Positions 1 to 9,210 of a stretch of 64,000 nt of DNA are shown here, piece after piece. Source of the DNA: JAGOUB01 sp964648045 (GTDB lineage: Bacteria > Patescibacteriota > Gracilibacteria > Peribacterales > Peribacteraceae); contig CAZYNU010000002.1 of the NCBI GenBank assembly GCA_964648045.1, positions 1-64,000 of the forward strand, in the 5' to 3' direction. A program made the position numbers and the translations under genes. The first letter of the stretch is position 1, and the number at the start of each line of letters is the position of its first letter. Below the pieces are notes generated by a model. It saw only the letters and a program-made list of their open reading frames with translations, ran no database searches and was not told the origin of the DNA.

Positions 1-200
1 CCTTTCGGGACCATCCGGTATTAGCCCGCCTTTCGGCGGGTTATCCCTGAGTTCGAGGTAGGTACCCACGTGTTACGCAGCCGTTTGCCGCTCCCAGCAC
101 TCTACCCTCCAAAGGAAGGACAGGGTGCTGGGCGCTCGACTTGCATGTTTTAGGCGCACCGCCAACGTTCACTCTGAGCCAGGATCAAACTCTTCGAAAA
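1..200 (-). rRNA. rrs: 16S ribosomal RNA, 5' end (partial)
   Basis: The minus strand reads AGAGTTTGATCCTGGCTCAG near 194-175, the universal 16S start, followed by the conserved GCATGCAAGTCGAGCG-type segment and the TAACACGTGGGTACCTACC segment. About 200 nt of the gene lie inside the window and the rest continues beyond position 1. The 5' end is placed at about 200 by comparison with E. coli 16S. The 3' anti-Shine-Dalgarno end is not visible, so it cannot be compared with the SD-less genes described here. Confidence 0.97.
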
Positions 201-572
201 GAAGAAGCTTGTTGGCTTCGAATTGGGTACCTCGCTAAAGAGGTAGCCCAACGTTGGTGTCGTGGCCGGCCGAAGCCGACGCACGAATAGTTCAAAGTAA
301 ATAGTGAAATGTCCGTGCCCGAAGGCAGCGGCATCTCGTTTTTAGAGTTATCTCACCTGCACGATGCTGTGAATGAGCCGACGCTGCCTCCGCTCCCCAG
401 TTGCCCAGGGCGGAAGCAGGAGCCATCCTACCCAGTGGGAAATTGGAGTCAAGCATCTTTTTCCGAACCTGTCCGCCGCCATTGACCGGACGGTATTTTG
501 ATGGGTTCTTCGCCTGGAGGAAACGATCGTTTGGCCTTATACTAATGAGAAACCAATACCCACTCCCGATTC
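201..572. other. Upstream/leader region of the rRNA operon, no gene
   Basis: This 372-base stretch separates 16S (minus) from the first coding gene (plus). It should hold the rRNA promoter and pre-16S leader, but I could not fix a convincing -35/-10 pair. A TATACT hexamer at 538-543 on the plus strand is a plausible promoter for the gene starting at 573. The short reading frames here have no codon pattern or motif that supports a protein. Confidence 0.5.
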
Positions 573-1706
573 ATGCAGCGCCGCGCCGTCTCGACGACCG
601 AACTCTTTCTCACGATCGGCATCATCGCCGTTACCTTTGGCACCGCCCTGCCGCTCTGGCAGGAACTTTCTGTACCCGCCCACGGCGCATCAAACACTGG
701 CTCCTCGGCAAGCAGCCTGACACCGATCGTTGCCACGGGAACGGGAACCTGCGCCGATCGCTTTACGCTCGACGGTGGCACGATTCGCCTGACGGCTAGT
801 GGCTCGGTGGCGGCGTATACACTTGGCAGCCAACTGCGCTATGGCGTCGCGAGCGTGCCGGTGACACTCGCCGCGAGCGTGGACGGGGGACCGTGGCGGC
901 CAATCTTTGGCGGCAAACCCCTGCGCGACCGGCAAACCGCAGTCACGCAGGCCGACAACCGTACGCTGGTGTCGCTCCCTGTCGGTGCCACAATAGCGTG
1001 GCGCCTACAGGCCACCGACGGCTCAACGTACGCGCGCACGGCTACAAGCGACAGCCAACATCTGCAACTGCTACGAGATGGTGACCGCCTGCCCGAGGGA
1101 GATGCACTGGCACGTGATCTGGGGGAATACGCCCTCGACGGACGCATTCGTATTGGTGCGCACGATCTTGTGCTCATCAGCCACCTAAACGATACGCAAG
1201 CCAGCAACGCCGACTGGCGCCATGCTTCGGTGCTGCTGCATGTGAGCCAAGCTCCCGGTGGCTGTGACCAACTGGTGGGCGGCGCACCCCGCGCACGCAT
1301 CGACGTTGAACGGCTGGAAGATCGCGGCGGGCGACCTGATCGCCTGGTGCGCGTGGGTCCGACCGGCACCGCCCGCGGCGAAGGAGAGTGGATCGACTTG
1401 GCTGCCGACGGTCGGCCGACACACGATGCCGGTGCCACGAGCGGAGCGGGCCTCACGCTCGAACGGCATGGATCGGCACGAACATTGACAGTGACGCACG
1501 CCGGCTCCGGGCGAGGCGCAACGATGGCGGATCTGCGCGTGACATTGGCGGGCGCAACCATCCAGAACGTGACGACTGACTCCAATGATACCGACGGCGC
1601 AGCCGTGGTGGCGACCGATCGACGCTCGGTGCTGCTCTACAGCCGCCCGAGGTCCGGTGCCAAGGCCTTTGTGATTCAGTGGCAAGCCGACGAAGAGAGT
1701 CGGTGA
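573..1706 (+). CDS. Pilin-like exported protein (type IV prepilin N-terminus)
   Basis: The N-terminus resembles a class III (prepilin) signal: two Arg, then Ala, then V-S-T-T-E with Glu at mature position 5, followed by a hydrophobic helix to about residue 30. The residue before the cleavage site is Ala instead of the usual Gly, which is tolerated in some prepilins. The remaining 340 residues look beta-rich and match no family I recognise. There is no SD before the ATG, and a TATACT hexamer lies 29 nt upstream. It sits beside a canonical pilin gene and may be a minor pilin or an exported surface protein using the same peptidase (a candidate is at 58173-58643). The pilin signal is fairly secure; the function is not. 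Confidence 0.75.
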   Translation: MQRRAVSTTELFLTIGIIAVTFGTALPLWQELSVPAHGASNTGSSASSLTPIVATGTGTCADRFTLDGGTIRLTASGSVAAYTLGSQLRYGVASVPVTLAASVDGGPWRPIFGGKPLRDRQTAVTQADNRTLVSLPVGATIAWRLQATDGSTYARTATSDSQHLQLLRDGDRLPEGDALARDLGEYALDGRIRIGAHDLVLISHLNDTQASNADWRHASVLLHVSQAPGGCDQLVGGAPRARIDVERLEDRGGRPDRLVRVGPTGTARGEGEWIDLAADGRPTHDAGATSGAGLTLERHGSARTLTVTHAGSGRGATMADLRVTLAGATIQNVTTDSNDTDGAAVVATDRRSVLLYSRPRSGAKAFVIQWQADEESR

Positions 1707-1817
1707 AGGGGTCATCACGGACGGGCGCGGTCAAGGTGAAGCGGGCGGGCGCCGTTTTATACTTGTACGCGCATTGATCCGTGTTCGAATCGAACTTCCT
1801 TCTTTCCCCCTTCTGCC

Positions 1818-2261
1818 ATGACCTTCCGCTCCCGCCCGGGCTTCAGCCTGATCGAGCTCCTGCTCGTTGTTGGCATCATTGCCATTCTCGCGCTGATTGT
1901 GATCGTCGCCATTCAACCGGCGAAGAAACTGGATCAGGCACGAAACATGCAACGCACCAAGGACGTGAACGCCGTCCTCGGCGCGGTCTATCAGTATTAC
2001 GCCGACACCAAGGCGCTGCCGGCCGGCGTGACCGCCACTCCAAAGGGCATCTGCAAAACCGGCGCCGAGTCGTGTAAAAACGGCATCGACCTGACGGCCC
2101 TAACGAAGGATGGCAAATATCTGCCAGCCATCCCCTTTGATCCACTAGCGCCGACGACGGGCACGGGCACGCTGTACGTCATCTCGGTGGACGCGCAAAA
2201 CCGTCTAACGGTGGCCGCTCCCTTGGCAGAAGGTGGCGCGACCGTCTCAATCTCGCGCTGA
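1818..2261 (+). CDS. Type IV pilin / type II secretion pseudopilin
   Basis: A textbook prepilin leader (basic residues, then G-FSLIELLLVVGIIAIL) puts the cleavage site after Gly8 and Glu at mature position 5. The hydrophobic helix is followed by a short globular domain with Cys residues near 73 and 79. At 147 residues it has the length of small CPR pilins. A TATACT hexamer at 1758-1763 could start transcription, giving a pyrimidine-rich 48-nt leader with no SD. A strong intrinsic terminator follows at 2288. It is probably a pilus or pseudopilus subunit; the assembly ATPase and platform genes are not in the window. Confidence 0.9.
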   Translation: MTFRSRPGFSLIELLLVVGIIAILALIVIVAIQPAKKLDQARNMQRTKDVNAVLGAVYQYYADTKALPAGVTATPKGICKTGAESCKNGIDLTALTKDGKYLPAIPFDPLAPTTGTGTLYVISVDAQNRLTVAAPLAEGGATVSISR

Positions 2262-2287
2262 TTCAATCTCAATCCGCAGAACGCACA

Positions 2288-2311
2288 CCCCCGGGAAACC
2301 GGGGGTTTTTT
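2288..2311 (+). terminator. Intrinsic terminator after the pilin gene
   Basis: A perfect 7-bp stem CCCCCGG / CCGGGGG with a GAAA loop is followed by six T. Confidence 0.93.
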
Positions 2312-2358
2312 GTGTCGCAAGAGAGTGACCATGCGTCGCATGGTAGAGTGACCCCACT

Positions 2359-3990
2359 ATGAAACGCCTCATCTCCACCGTAGTGCTCGCACTCATGCCG
2401 CTCACGGCCGGTGCCGCACTCGATTTCTCGGACATCTCCGGCCAGTACGAAGACGGACCGTTCAGCACGCCGGAATCGGTGGGCATTAGCCTGCTGACGC
2501 GCGAGGGTGTACTTGAAGGAAATCCCGACGGCACCTTCCGCCCCAATCGCACGCTCAATCGAGCCGAGTTCACGACGATCGTGATGCGGCTCAAGGGCGG
2601 CGTCGACGCCGGAGCGGCAGCCAATTGCTTCCCCGACGTGCGCGCTTCGGACTGGTTCTCGGCGGCAGTATGCACTGCTAAAGCACTGGGCGTCGTGTCG
2701 GGCAACCCAGACGGCACCTTCCGGCCGGCCAGCCCGGTGAACTATGCCGAGGCACTGAAGATGCTCACCCTGCTCTTTTCGTACGACGTACAGCCGAGCG
2801 TTGGCGAGTGGTACCTGCGCTACGCCTCCGCCGCCCGCGCCCGCGGCACCACCTTGCCGGGATCGACCAGCTACGACCACGCACTGACGCGCGGCGAGAT
2901 GGCACGTCTGGCTGCCGGCTTTGAAGCCGAGAGCCGCGGCGAACTTGATGCCTTCCGCGCCGCCGAGAACAACGAGTGGACCACCTCCAGCAGTTCTTCT
3001 ACTTCTTCCGAAACCAGCAGTTCGTCGAGCAGCTCCAGCCTTAGCTCTTCATCGACGAGCAGTAGCTCCTCCTCGTCGTCATCCTCCGTGAGCTGGGAGG
3101 CAAAAAGCCGCCTGCTCCTGGTGGGACAAAAGACGCAGCCAGTGGCAGAGGGAAACTTCGGCAGCGATACGGAAGTGCGCCTGCAAGGAGCGGAGGTGCG
3201 GTTTGACCGCGAATTGAACGGACTGCAAGGCGTGACGATCGTGGACGAGAAGGGCCAGCCGCTCTTCACGCTCCAACGCCAGGCGGAAGAACCGGGCAAG
3301 CGCAGGATCTGGCGCGGCACGGAGGACGGCGAGATGCTCACGATTGCCGCGAATCAAAAGGCAAAGCTCGGCGTCGTTCTAGATCTGAAGGCCGCCGGTG
3401 ACGGCGGTGTGAGCGAAGAGTTTGTGTTGGTACAGGCGTTCTATGCGACCATCACGCGCACCAGCAACGGCGAGACGATGATGGTGCAGTCGGACCGGCC
3501 GGTGCAGCCCCCGAGTCAGACTGCCCTGGCACGATTGACGGAGGTGCGCAGCACCATGCCAGACACGCCGCTCACAGCCGGCAAAAAACGCGAGATCGGC
3601 CGCTTTAGCTTCGCCGGTGAAATGCTGCCCGATGCCGAACTGTTCATCACGTCGTTACAGCTGCACCTGGCCACAACCAACGTGGACCTGGCGAACATCG
3701 GCCTGAAGCTGGCGGATACCCAAGAGACCAGCTGTTCGCGCAGCTCCAGCAACCCGACGCTACTCACCTGCCCGTTACCTGAGGGCCGCCAAGATATCCT
3801 TGGTTCCATGCGTGAGATCTCGGTAGTGGCCGACGTCTCCATTCCGGTTGGCACCGCCCCATCACTGCAAGTCTCGTTCCAGCAGCCCGGCAGCCTGGTG
3901 GACCTAGGCGACATCGAATGGACCGACGGCGTAGGACATTTCCGCTGGATCGACCTGCCCTCACTGCCGACCGGACCGGTACTGGACTAA
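2359..3990 (+). CDS. S-layer homology (SLH) domain exported protein
   Basis: A signal peptide (residues 1-20) precedes three SLH repeats at roughly 22-85, 88-140 and 143-190. The first two carry the GNPDGTFRPN/A motif and the (N/T)RAEF-type ending; the third is diverged. A pure Ser/Thr linker spans about residues 207-243, then come about 300 residues of beta-rich sequence. SLH domains bind secondary cell-wall polymers, so this is probably an S-layer or surface-anchored protein. A TAGAGT hexamer lies 9 nt before the ATG, suggesting a nearly leaderless mRNA. A bidirectional terminator follows. Confidence 0.92.
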   Translation: MKRLISTVVLALMPLTAGAALDFSDISGQYEDGPFSTPESVGISLLTREGVLEGNPDGTFRPNRTLNRAEFTTIVMRLKGGVDAGAAANCFPDVRASDWFSAAVCTAKALGVVSGNPDGTFRPASPVNYAEALKMLTLLFSYDVQPSVGEWYLRYASAARARGTTLPGSTSYDHALTRGEMARLAAGFEAESRGELDAFRAAENNEWTTSSSSSTSSETSSSSSSSSLSSSSTSSSSSSSSSSVSWEAKSRLLLVGQKTQPVAEGNFGSDTEVRLQGAEVRFDRELNGLQGVTIVDEKGQPLFTLQRQAEEPGKRRIWRGTEDGEMLTIAANQKAKLGVVLDLKAAGDGGVSEEFVLVQAFYATITRTSNGETMMVQSDRPVQPPSQTALARLTEVRSTMPDTPLTAGKKREIGRFSFAGEMLPDAELFITSLQLHLATTNVDLANIGLKLADTQETSCSRSSSNPTLLTCPLPEGRQDILGSMREISVVADVSIPVGTAPSLQVSFQQPGSLVDLGDIEWTDGVGHFRWIDLPSLPTGPVLD

Positions 3991-4008
3991 GCCGTCGACA
4001 GCGTCATC

Positions 4009-4037
4009 AAAAGAGCCCCGATGACCGGGGCTCTTTT
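4009..4037. terminator. Bidirectional intrinsic terminator
   Basis: AAAAGAGCCCCG and CGGGGCTCTTTT form a stem with A and T runs on both flanks, between the convergent genes ending at 3990 and 4054. Confidence 0.92.
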
Positions 4038-4053
4038 CGTTGCCGCAGAATGA

Positions 4054-5025
4054 TTAGTAGTCGAGCAGGCGGCGGCTCTGATAGATGGCCGGGCAAGTGC
4101 CGCGACGAACGTCGGCAGTCGTGCATCCTTCGGGAACAGCACCCTGGCCAGCAGTCGGCAGCAGTTCCGACGACCCCTCGAAGAATGAAGACCAATCGGC
4201 GTCGATGCCCTGGCTGGCCAGCACGTCCTCCAGCGACACGGTGAGCAGCGGCTTCACGAGCGTAAAGGACTGACTAAGCGGTGCGGACGAAGCGGTCACA
4301 GTGACCGACGTCGATTCGCCATCGACGACGCTCAACGAGAAATCACCGGCGCCCACTCGGCCGTCAGCCAGTTCTTCCAAGTGCATCAGCACGCTGACAG
4401 AATCGCGAATCCAGCCGTCGGCACGACGCAGGTCAAGATCGTCTGGCGATTCACCGAAGAGCGACCACTCACCAGCCATCATCTGCGAGAAGGCGAGGGC
4501 CGGGCGCGGGACGAAACCAATGGTGTAAATCGTGCCACCCTTCCCGTTGGACGCGGTGGCATGCACGGCAAGCAGACTGTCGAGCACCGAGAGATCGGCA
4601 GAGGGCGAGAGCGGATCTGTCTCTGGGCCCATATCGAGGGAAATCCACGGATTCACGCCCAAATCGTCTTCCATTCCCAGCGTATCTTGCGAATCGCCGG
4701 CATTGGAGAGCTTGAGATAGAGCGTGTTCTCAAGCATGGCCATGCGAAAGCGCATGGTTTCCCCCTCCGACTGCACGGCGACGGTGCCGTGGGCAATGGC
4801 ACCTGTACCGGTGCCCTGCATCTTGCCGCGAACGGCAACAGAGACGACATCGGTCGTGAGTGGCGATTCGGCGATGGTCGCCTGAAGTGAGAACTGGCGA
4901 GGGCCGCCGTCGGCAGTGACGCGCGTGAGCAGCTCACTGAGCGTGGTTGCAGGTGCAGCTAACGTCAGAGCCGGCACCAGCGCGGCCACGGAGAAGGAGA
5001 GGAGGGAGAGGCGGGAGAGATTCAT
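4054..5025 (-). CDS. Secreted protein of unknown function
   Basis: The protein has 323 residues. A Sec signal peptide with hydrophobic core and an AAPA-like cleavage site lies near residue 24. The mature part is Ser/Asp-rich with alternating beta-like segments and a Cys pair near the C-terminus (CTTADV..GTCP). The pattern is loosely reminiscent of lipoprotein-type beta-barrel folds that bind hydrophobic ligands, but I recognise no motif. A TAGGCT hexamer (5032-5037, minus strand) sits 6 nt before the ATG and there is no SD, so the mRNA is probably leaderless. It is transcribed separately from comM. Confidence 0.8.
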   Translation of the reverse strand: MNLSRLSLLSFSVAALVPALTLAAPATTLSELLTRVTADGGPRQFSLQATIAESPLTTDVVSVAVRGKMQGTGTGAIAHGTVAVQSEGETMRFRMAMLENTLYLKLSNAGDSQDTLGMEDDLGVNPWISLDMGPETDPLSPSADLSVLDSLLAVHATASNGKGGTIYTIGFVPRPALAFSQMMAGEWSLFGESPDDLDLRRADGWIRDSVSVLMHLEELADGRVGAGDFSLSVVDGESTSVTVTASSAPLSQSFTLVKPLLTVSLEDVLASQGIDADWSSFFEGSSELLPTAGQGAVPEGCTTADVRRGTCPAIYQSRRLLDY

Positions 5026-5075
5026 GGATGCAGCCTAGACATCGACCTGCCGCACCGTCAAATCATCAGCCTCAT

Positions 5076-6572
5076 TCAATCTTCCAATGCCGCCGGACGG
5101 CGATACTGCAACGCCTCGGCGACGTGGGCAGGGGCGATGGCGTCGCTATTCTCAAGATCGGCAATGGTGCGGGCCACCTTAATGGTGCGATGGTAGCTGC
5201 GAGCCGACAGCTTCAGGCGTTCGGCGGCCGTCTTGAGCAACTGTTCGCAGGCGGGCGAGAGCGGCGAAAACTCCTGCAACTGGCGGATGCTCATTTCTTT
5301 ATTCGTGCGAATGCCGCTACCACCCAACCGCGCCAACTGGCGATCGCGAGCAGCAGCCACACGGGCGCGGATTTGAGCGGTACTTTCGGTGCCCACGGGC
5401 CGCCCCTGCAGCTCGTTGATGGGCACGGGACGTACGTCGACGCTCAGGTCGATGCGATCGAGCAGTGGTGCAGACAGGGCGCGCTTGGCGCGACGCCCCG
5501 AGAGCCCAACCTGGTCTGGCGGGTTCATGGCAGCAACCAAAAGGAAGTCGGCTGGGAAAGCAACAGAGCCTTGAGCGCGCGTGATGGTGACAGTCCGCTC
5601 TTCGAGCGGTTGGCGAAGCACTTCGAGCACTTGAATGGGGAACTCGATCACCTCATCCAGAAAGAGGACACCACGATGTGCCAGACTGATTTCACCCGGG
5701 CCGGGGATTTGTCCACCGCCCACAATGGAGACCCCGCTGGCCGTATGGTGCACCGAACGAAACGGACGTTCGGTAAGGAGTGGCCGGTCCGAAGGAAGGA
5801 GGTTGGCGACGGAGTAAATGCGCGAGACCTCGATGGATTCCTCTTGAGACAGCGGCGGCAGGATGCCGCGCAGCGCCTTGGCAAGGAGTGTTTTGCCCGA
5901 ACCGGGCGCCCCGCTTAGAAGCACATTATGACCACCGGCGGCCGCGATCTCGAGGGCACGCTTGGCCTGCTCTTGGCCACGAATATCGGCGAAGTCGATG
6001 CCGGCGTCGTAGCCAGCGGACGCAGCGGGTGGCGTGACCACCACCGGCAAACGCTGGCCCGTCAACACCTCCACCAATTCGCCGAGCGTCTCGACCGCGA
6101 CCACTTCTAGACCGGGAATGAGCGCTGCCTCTGGCCCATTGGCGGCCGGTACGACGATGCGTGCAATACCAGCCTCACGGCAGCCGATGGCTGCCGGCAG
6201 CACGGCGCTCACATGGCGCAGGCCGCCATCGAGCGCGAGTTCGCCGATGAAGGCGGTGGACGACAGCAACTTTTCATCCACGTTAATAAGGTCGTGCGCC
6301 ATCAAAAGGCCGAGCGCAATCGGCAGGTCATAGCGGGGGCCGACTTTTTTCAGATCGGCCGGCGCAAGGTTGATGGTGACGGAACGGCCGCTCGGCAGCT
6401 TGAATCCGCTGGAACGGATAGCCATCTTCACGCGCTGTTTACTCTCTTGCACGGCTGTATCGCCCAAGCCCACGATGACAATTTGGGATTCACCCAAGGC
6501 GGATCCAACTTCGACGGTCACGAGTTCGCCGGCCAGGCCAACATTAGCGAAGGACAAGAGTTTGGTGAGCAT
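5076..6572 (-). CDS. comM: ComM/YifB family Mg-chelatase-like AAA+ ATPase
   Basis: This 498-residue protein has the YifB/ComM layout: an N-terminal Lon-protease-like (ChlI) domain (about 1-170), an AAA+ core with Walker A GAPGSGKT and a Walker B LFLDEV segment, and a C-terminal Mg-chelatase domain (YHRTIKVARTIADL). ComM is a hexameric helicase that extends branch migration during natural transformation in Vibrio and relatives. In this cell it could act with the pilus and ComEC-like genes elsewhere in the window, which is inference. The length is standard. Confidence 0.95.
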   Translation of the reverse strand: MLTKLLSFANVGLAGELVTVEVGSALGESQIVIVGLGDTAVQESKQRVKMAIRSSGFKLPSGRSVTINLAPADLKKVGPRYDLPIALGLLMAHDLINVDEKLLSSTAFIGELALDGGLRHVSAVLPAAIGCREAGIARIVVPAANGPEAALIPGLEVVAVETLGELVEVLTGQRLPVVVTPPAASAGYDAGIDFADIRGQEQAKRALEIAAAGGHNVLLSGAPGSGKTLLAKALRGILPPLSQEESIEVSRIYSVANLLPSDRPLLTERPFRSVHHTASGVSIVGGGQIPGPGEISLAHRGVLFLDEVIEFPIQVLEVLRQPLEERTVTITRAQGSVAFPADFLLVAAMNPPDQVGLSGRRAKRALSAPLLDRIDLSVDVRPVPINELQGRPVGTESTAQIRARVAAARDRQLARLGGSGIRTNKEMSIRQLQEFSPLSPACEQLLKTAAERLKLSARSYHRTIKVARTIADLENSDAIAPAHVAEALQYRRPAALED

Positions 6573-6671
6573 GTACGCGGGGAATAAGTGAACGAAAGTA
6601 CACCATGCCTTTGGCTTCTTTGTCGAGGGGAAGTGGTGGACGAACAGACACCTCTATGGGAGAGTGCGCTC

Positions 6672-7076
6672 ATGAACACCTGGCTTGAACGACTCACCGG
6701 CCGCCCTTCGGAACGATCAAACCAGATCGTTGGTCGGGAGGGCGAAATGGTGGCAGAGCGACGCATCCGCCTGCTGGGATACCGGGTTCTGGAACGGAAT
6801 GTTCGCGTTGACCGCGACGAAATCGACCTCCTCGCCTATGACCCAACCGACCGTGTTTTGGCCTTTATTGAGGTGAAGGCCCGCCGACGCGGCGGCTACG
6901 ACCCGGCAATCAACGTGACGCCCCGCAAGCGCGCGGCCATGAGTCGGGCGGCGCGCACCTGGATGGAGCGAGAGCGCTTGGGTGAGATTGGCTACCGGCT
7001 TGATCTTCTCTGTGTAGAAGCAGGCCGCGTGACGCAGCACCTCAAGGATTTGGCGTGGTCGGAACCACACTCCTAA
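6672..7076 (+). CDS. yraN: YraN family (UPF0102) putative endonuclease
   Basis: A compact PD-(D/E)xK fold is indicated by GREGEMVAERRI, DEIDLLAYD and AFIEVKAR (Asp, then Glu-x-Lys), typical of YraN proteins, which usually have about 120 residues. I chose the ATG at 6672 (134 aa) because GGGAG lies 9 nt upstream and the longer frame from 6588 adds 28 residues without family resemblance. The function is unproven; the fold suggests a DNA or Holliday-junction nuclease role. The stop codon directly abuts that of the convergent pgl gene. Confidence 0.88.
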   Translation: MNTWLERLTGRPSERSNQIVGREGEMVAERRIRLLGYRVLERNVRVDRDEIDLLAYDPTDRVLAFIEVKARRRGGYDPAINVTPRKRAAMSRAARTWMERERLGEIGYRLDLLCVEAGRVTQHLKDLAWSEPHS

Positions 7077-7772
7077 TCACCACTGCGCAACCACGCGCGC
7101 CTTGCGTCCGGCCAGCACGGCCTTGAACGGCCAGCGCTCTTGCCCCTCGGCAGAGGCAAGCATCGCTTCCCAGGCGGCTTTTTTCTTCACGCCAGACAGC
7201 AGAAGTAGTGGCGAGCGGGCGGAAGCGAGCACCGGCAGCGTCAGACTGATGCGGTCACGGACGGGGAACGTCTCTTGCTCGGCATGAAAAGCCGTGAGGG
7301 CGCTCTGAGCCAGCTCATTGAGCGGCGGGAAGAGTGAGGCAATGTGGCCGTCGTCGCCCATGCCCAGCACGCAGCAATCGAGCGGTTCAACATCGAGGAC
7401 ATCCTCCACTTGCAGGGCATAGTCCTCGGCGCAGGGCTCGGGGTCGAGACGCGTATCGGGCACCACGAACCTTAGCGGCCGCACAGGCAGCCGCTTGAGT
7501 AGGGTTTCAATGATCATGCCCTGCGTACTCTCGGCGCTGGTCATGGGCACACATCGTTCATCGGCCAGCAGGATGACCACCTTTGACCAGTCGATCCCAG
7601 GCAAGCCAGGGAGTCGCGTATAGACGGGACCAGGCGTAGAGCCACCGGACAAGGCAATAAAACACTGCCCGCGCTCGTCGATGGCCCCGCGAATGGCGGC
7701 GGCAATTAAGGCGGCGGCATCTTCGACGAAGCGCTCGTGGTCTGGGGCGATGATCAGCGGAGAGATAGTCAT
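7077..7772 (-). CDS. pgl: 6-phosphogluconolactonase
   Basis: DevB/Pgl family protein that hydrolyses 6-phosphogluconolactone in the oxidative pentose phosphate pathway. Visible motifs are ALSGGSTP near residue 42, LLADERCVP, and GMGDDGHIASLFP near 137. The 231-residue length is typical. The start codon lies 2 nt after the zwf stop with no SD between them, so the two genes are co-transcribed and probably translationally coupled, giving the first two enzymes of the pathway. Confidence 0.95.
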   Translation of the reverse strand: MTISPLIIAPDHERFVEDAAALIAAAIRGAIDERGQCFIALSGGSTPGPVYTRLPGLPGIDWSKVVILLADERCVPMTSAESTQGMIIETLLKRLPVRPLRFVVPDTRLDPEPCAEDYALQVEDVLDVEPLDCCVLGMGDDGHIASLFPPLNELAQSALTAFHAEQETFPVRDRISLTLPVLASARSPLLLLSGVKKKAAWEAMLASAEGQERWPFKAVLAGRKARVVAQW

Positions 7773-7774
7773 AG

Positions 7775-9178
7775 TCAGCAGGAGAGCCAGCGGCTGCCCT
7801 GATCGGCGATCCAGGCATCGGCCTCGGCAGGGCAGCGGGTACCGGGGGCGTACTTCGACAGCGGCGAATCGGGGCGATCCAGATAAGCCTGCAGCGGATC
7901 AACTAACGCCCAGGAGGCCTCCACCTCTTCGAAGGTGAGGAACCAGCGACGTACACCGTTGATCGCCTCCAATAGGAGTAGGCCATGCTCCGGAAGGCAA
8001 TCTCCCACGCAGACGAGTGGATCACTCAAAACGAGCGGGCGGAAGGCAGGCTCGCTACCACCAAGCTTGGTTTGTAACTGCAGCCGAAGTCCGGCCTCGC
8101 CCTGCAGAATGACGTCGAGCTGATTCGGCGTGTTATGCACCAGGCCGTTTTTCGCCGGCTTGAACTGCACCGAGATGCGCGTCTCTTTCCGATCGAGCTT
8201 CTTGCCCGTCTTGATAATGAAGGGGATGCCTTGGTAGCGATCGCAGCGGCTCTGTAGGCGCAGGGCCACGAAGGTATTGGTTCGCGAACCCGGAGCAATG
8301 TCTTTCTCTTGGTCGTAGCCTTCGTACTGGGCCTGCATGATCACCTCGGAAAGATCGCCTTGGGGAATGGACCACTCCTTCAGTGCGGCGTAGCGACCGG
8401 CTTGAATGGCATCCTCGTCACCCAGACGCATGGTGAGCAATGATAAGACCATGAGCAGGTGACTCTGGACCATGTCGCGCAGCGTGCCGGAGTTGTCGAA
8501 GTAGCCGGCGCGGTTGCCGATTCCGGCGGATTCCACCGCCGCCACCTCCACGTGGTGCATCAGCTCGTGGTCGAAGACGCGTTCGAAGATGGGGTTGCCG
8601 CTGCGCAGGTAATAGAGATTGCGCACGGCCTCTTTACCCAGGTAGTGGTCGAGCAGGTAGATCTCGGACTCTTTGAAAGAATCCATGAGCTGCTTCTTCA
8701 GCACCCTGAAGCTCTGCGTGTCGTAGCCCACGGGCTTCTCCAAAATGCAGCGGAAATCGGCATTACGCACGCCGCTGGCCGAGAGATTCTCGAGTACCGA
8801 GCCGAAAATATCGGGCGGGATGGAGAGGTAGGTCAGGCGAACGGCGGCCTTATTGCCTTCGAGATCGGCAAGCTGGGCAGCCAGCGCTTGGAAGTCGTCG
8901 GCGCTGTCGTACTGGCCCGTACGGTAGTGGACATGACTCAGGAACTCTTCGAGCAGCGTGGCATTCACCTCTTCCAAATCAGCCTTCACCGCATCGCCCA
9001 CAAGCGTACGGAAAGCGCCTTGGTCCATGGCCGTGCGGGCGTAGCCCACGATGTTAAACGCGGCGGGCAGGCGCTTCTTAAGGAAGAGGACGTAGAGCGC
9101 CGGATAGATCTTGATCTTCGCCAGGTGCCCGGAGGCACCGAAGATGACGAGGGAGAAGGGGCGGGTGGCGGTGAGCAT
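7775..9178 (-). CDS. zwf: Glucose-6-phosphate 1-dehydrogenase
   Basis: Oxidises glucose-6-phosphate with NAD(P). The N-terminal nucleotide-binding motif GASGHLAKIKIYPAL and the active-site motif LDHYLGKEAVRNL are clear, as is the downstream AGYFDNSGTLRDMVQSH block. The ATG at 9178 gives 467 residues with the dehydrogenase motif near the N-terminus; the open frame to 9409 adds 77 low-complexity residues and is rejected. A TATACT hexamer at 9186-9191 lies 7 nt before this ATG with no SD, which implies a leaderless mRNA. zwf-pgl forms an operon; no gnd gene is seen in the window. Confidence 0.96.
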   Translation of the reverse strand: MLTATRPFSLVIFGASGHLAKIKIYPALYVLFLKKRLPAAFNIVGYARTAMDQGAFRTLVGDAVKADLEEVNATLLEEFLSHVHYRTGQYDSADDFQALAAQLADLEGNKAAVRLTYLSIPPDIFGSVLENLSASGVRNADFRCILEKPVGYDTQSFRVLKKQLMDSFKESEIYLLDHYLGKEAVRNLYYLRSGNPIFERVFDHELMHHVEVAAVESAGIGNRAGYFDNSGTLRDMVQSHLLMVLSLLTMRLGDEDAIQAGRYAALKEWSIPQGDLSEVIMQAQYEGYDQEKDIAPGSRTNTFVALRLQSRCDRYQGIPFIIKTGKKLDRKETRISVQFKPAKNGLVHNTPNQLDVILQGEAGLRLQLQTKLGGSEPAFRPLVLSDPLVCVGDCLPEHGLLLLEAINGVRRWFLTFEEVEASWALVDPLQAYLDRPDSPLSKYAPGTRCPAEADAWIADQGSRWLSC

Positions 9179-9185
9179 TGGGGAA

Positions 9186-9191
9186 AGTATA
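9186..9191 (-). promoter_or_regulatory. -10 element of zwf-pgl (leaderless type)
   Basis: TATACT on the minus strand, 7 nt upstream of the zwf ATG; transcription would start at or next to the start codon. No clear -35. Confidence 0.75.
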
Positions 9192-9210
9192 GTCCTTACT
9201 TGATCTTGGG

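Noticed and set aside
2977..3087. Serine-codon run as a DNA tandem repeat
   Set aside because: The serine codons vary (AGC, TCT, TCC, TCG), so selection is on the protein linker, not on a DNA repeat.
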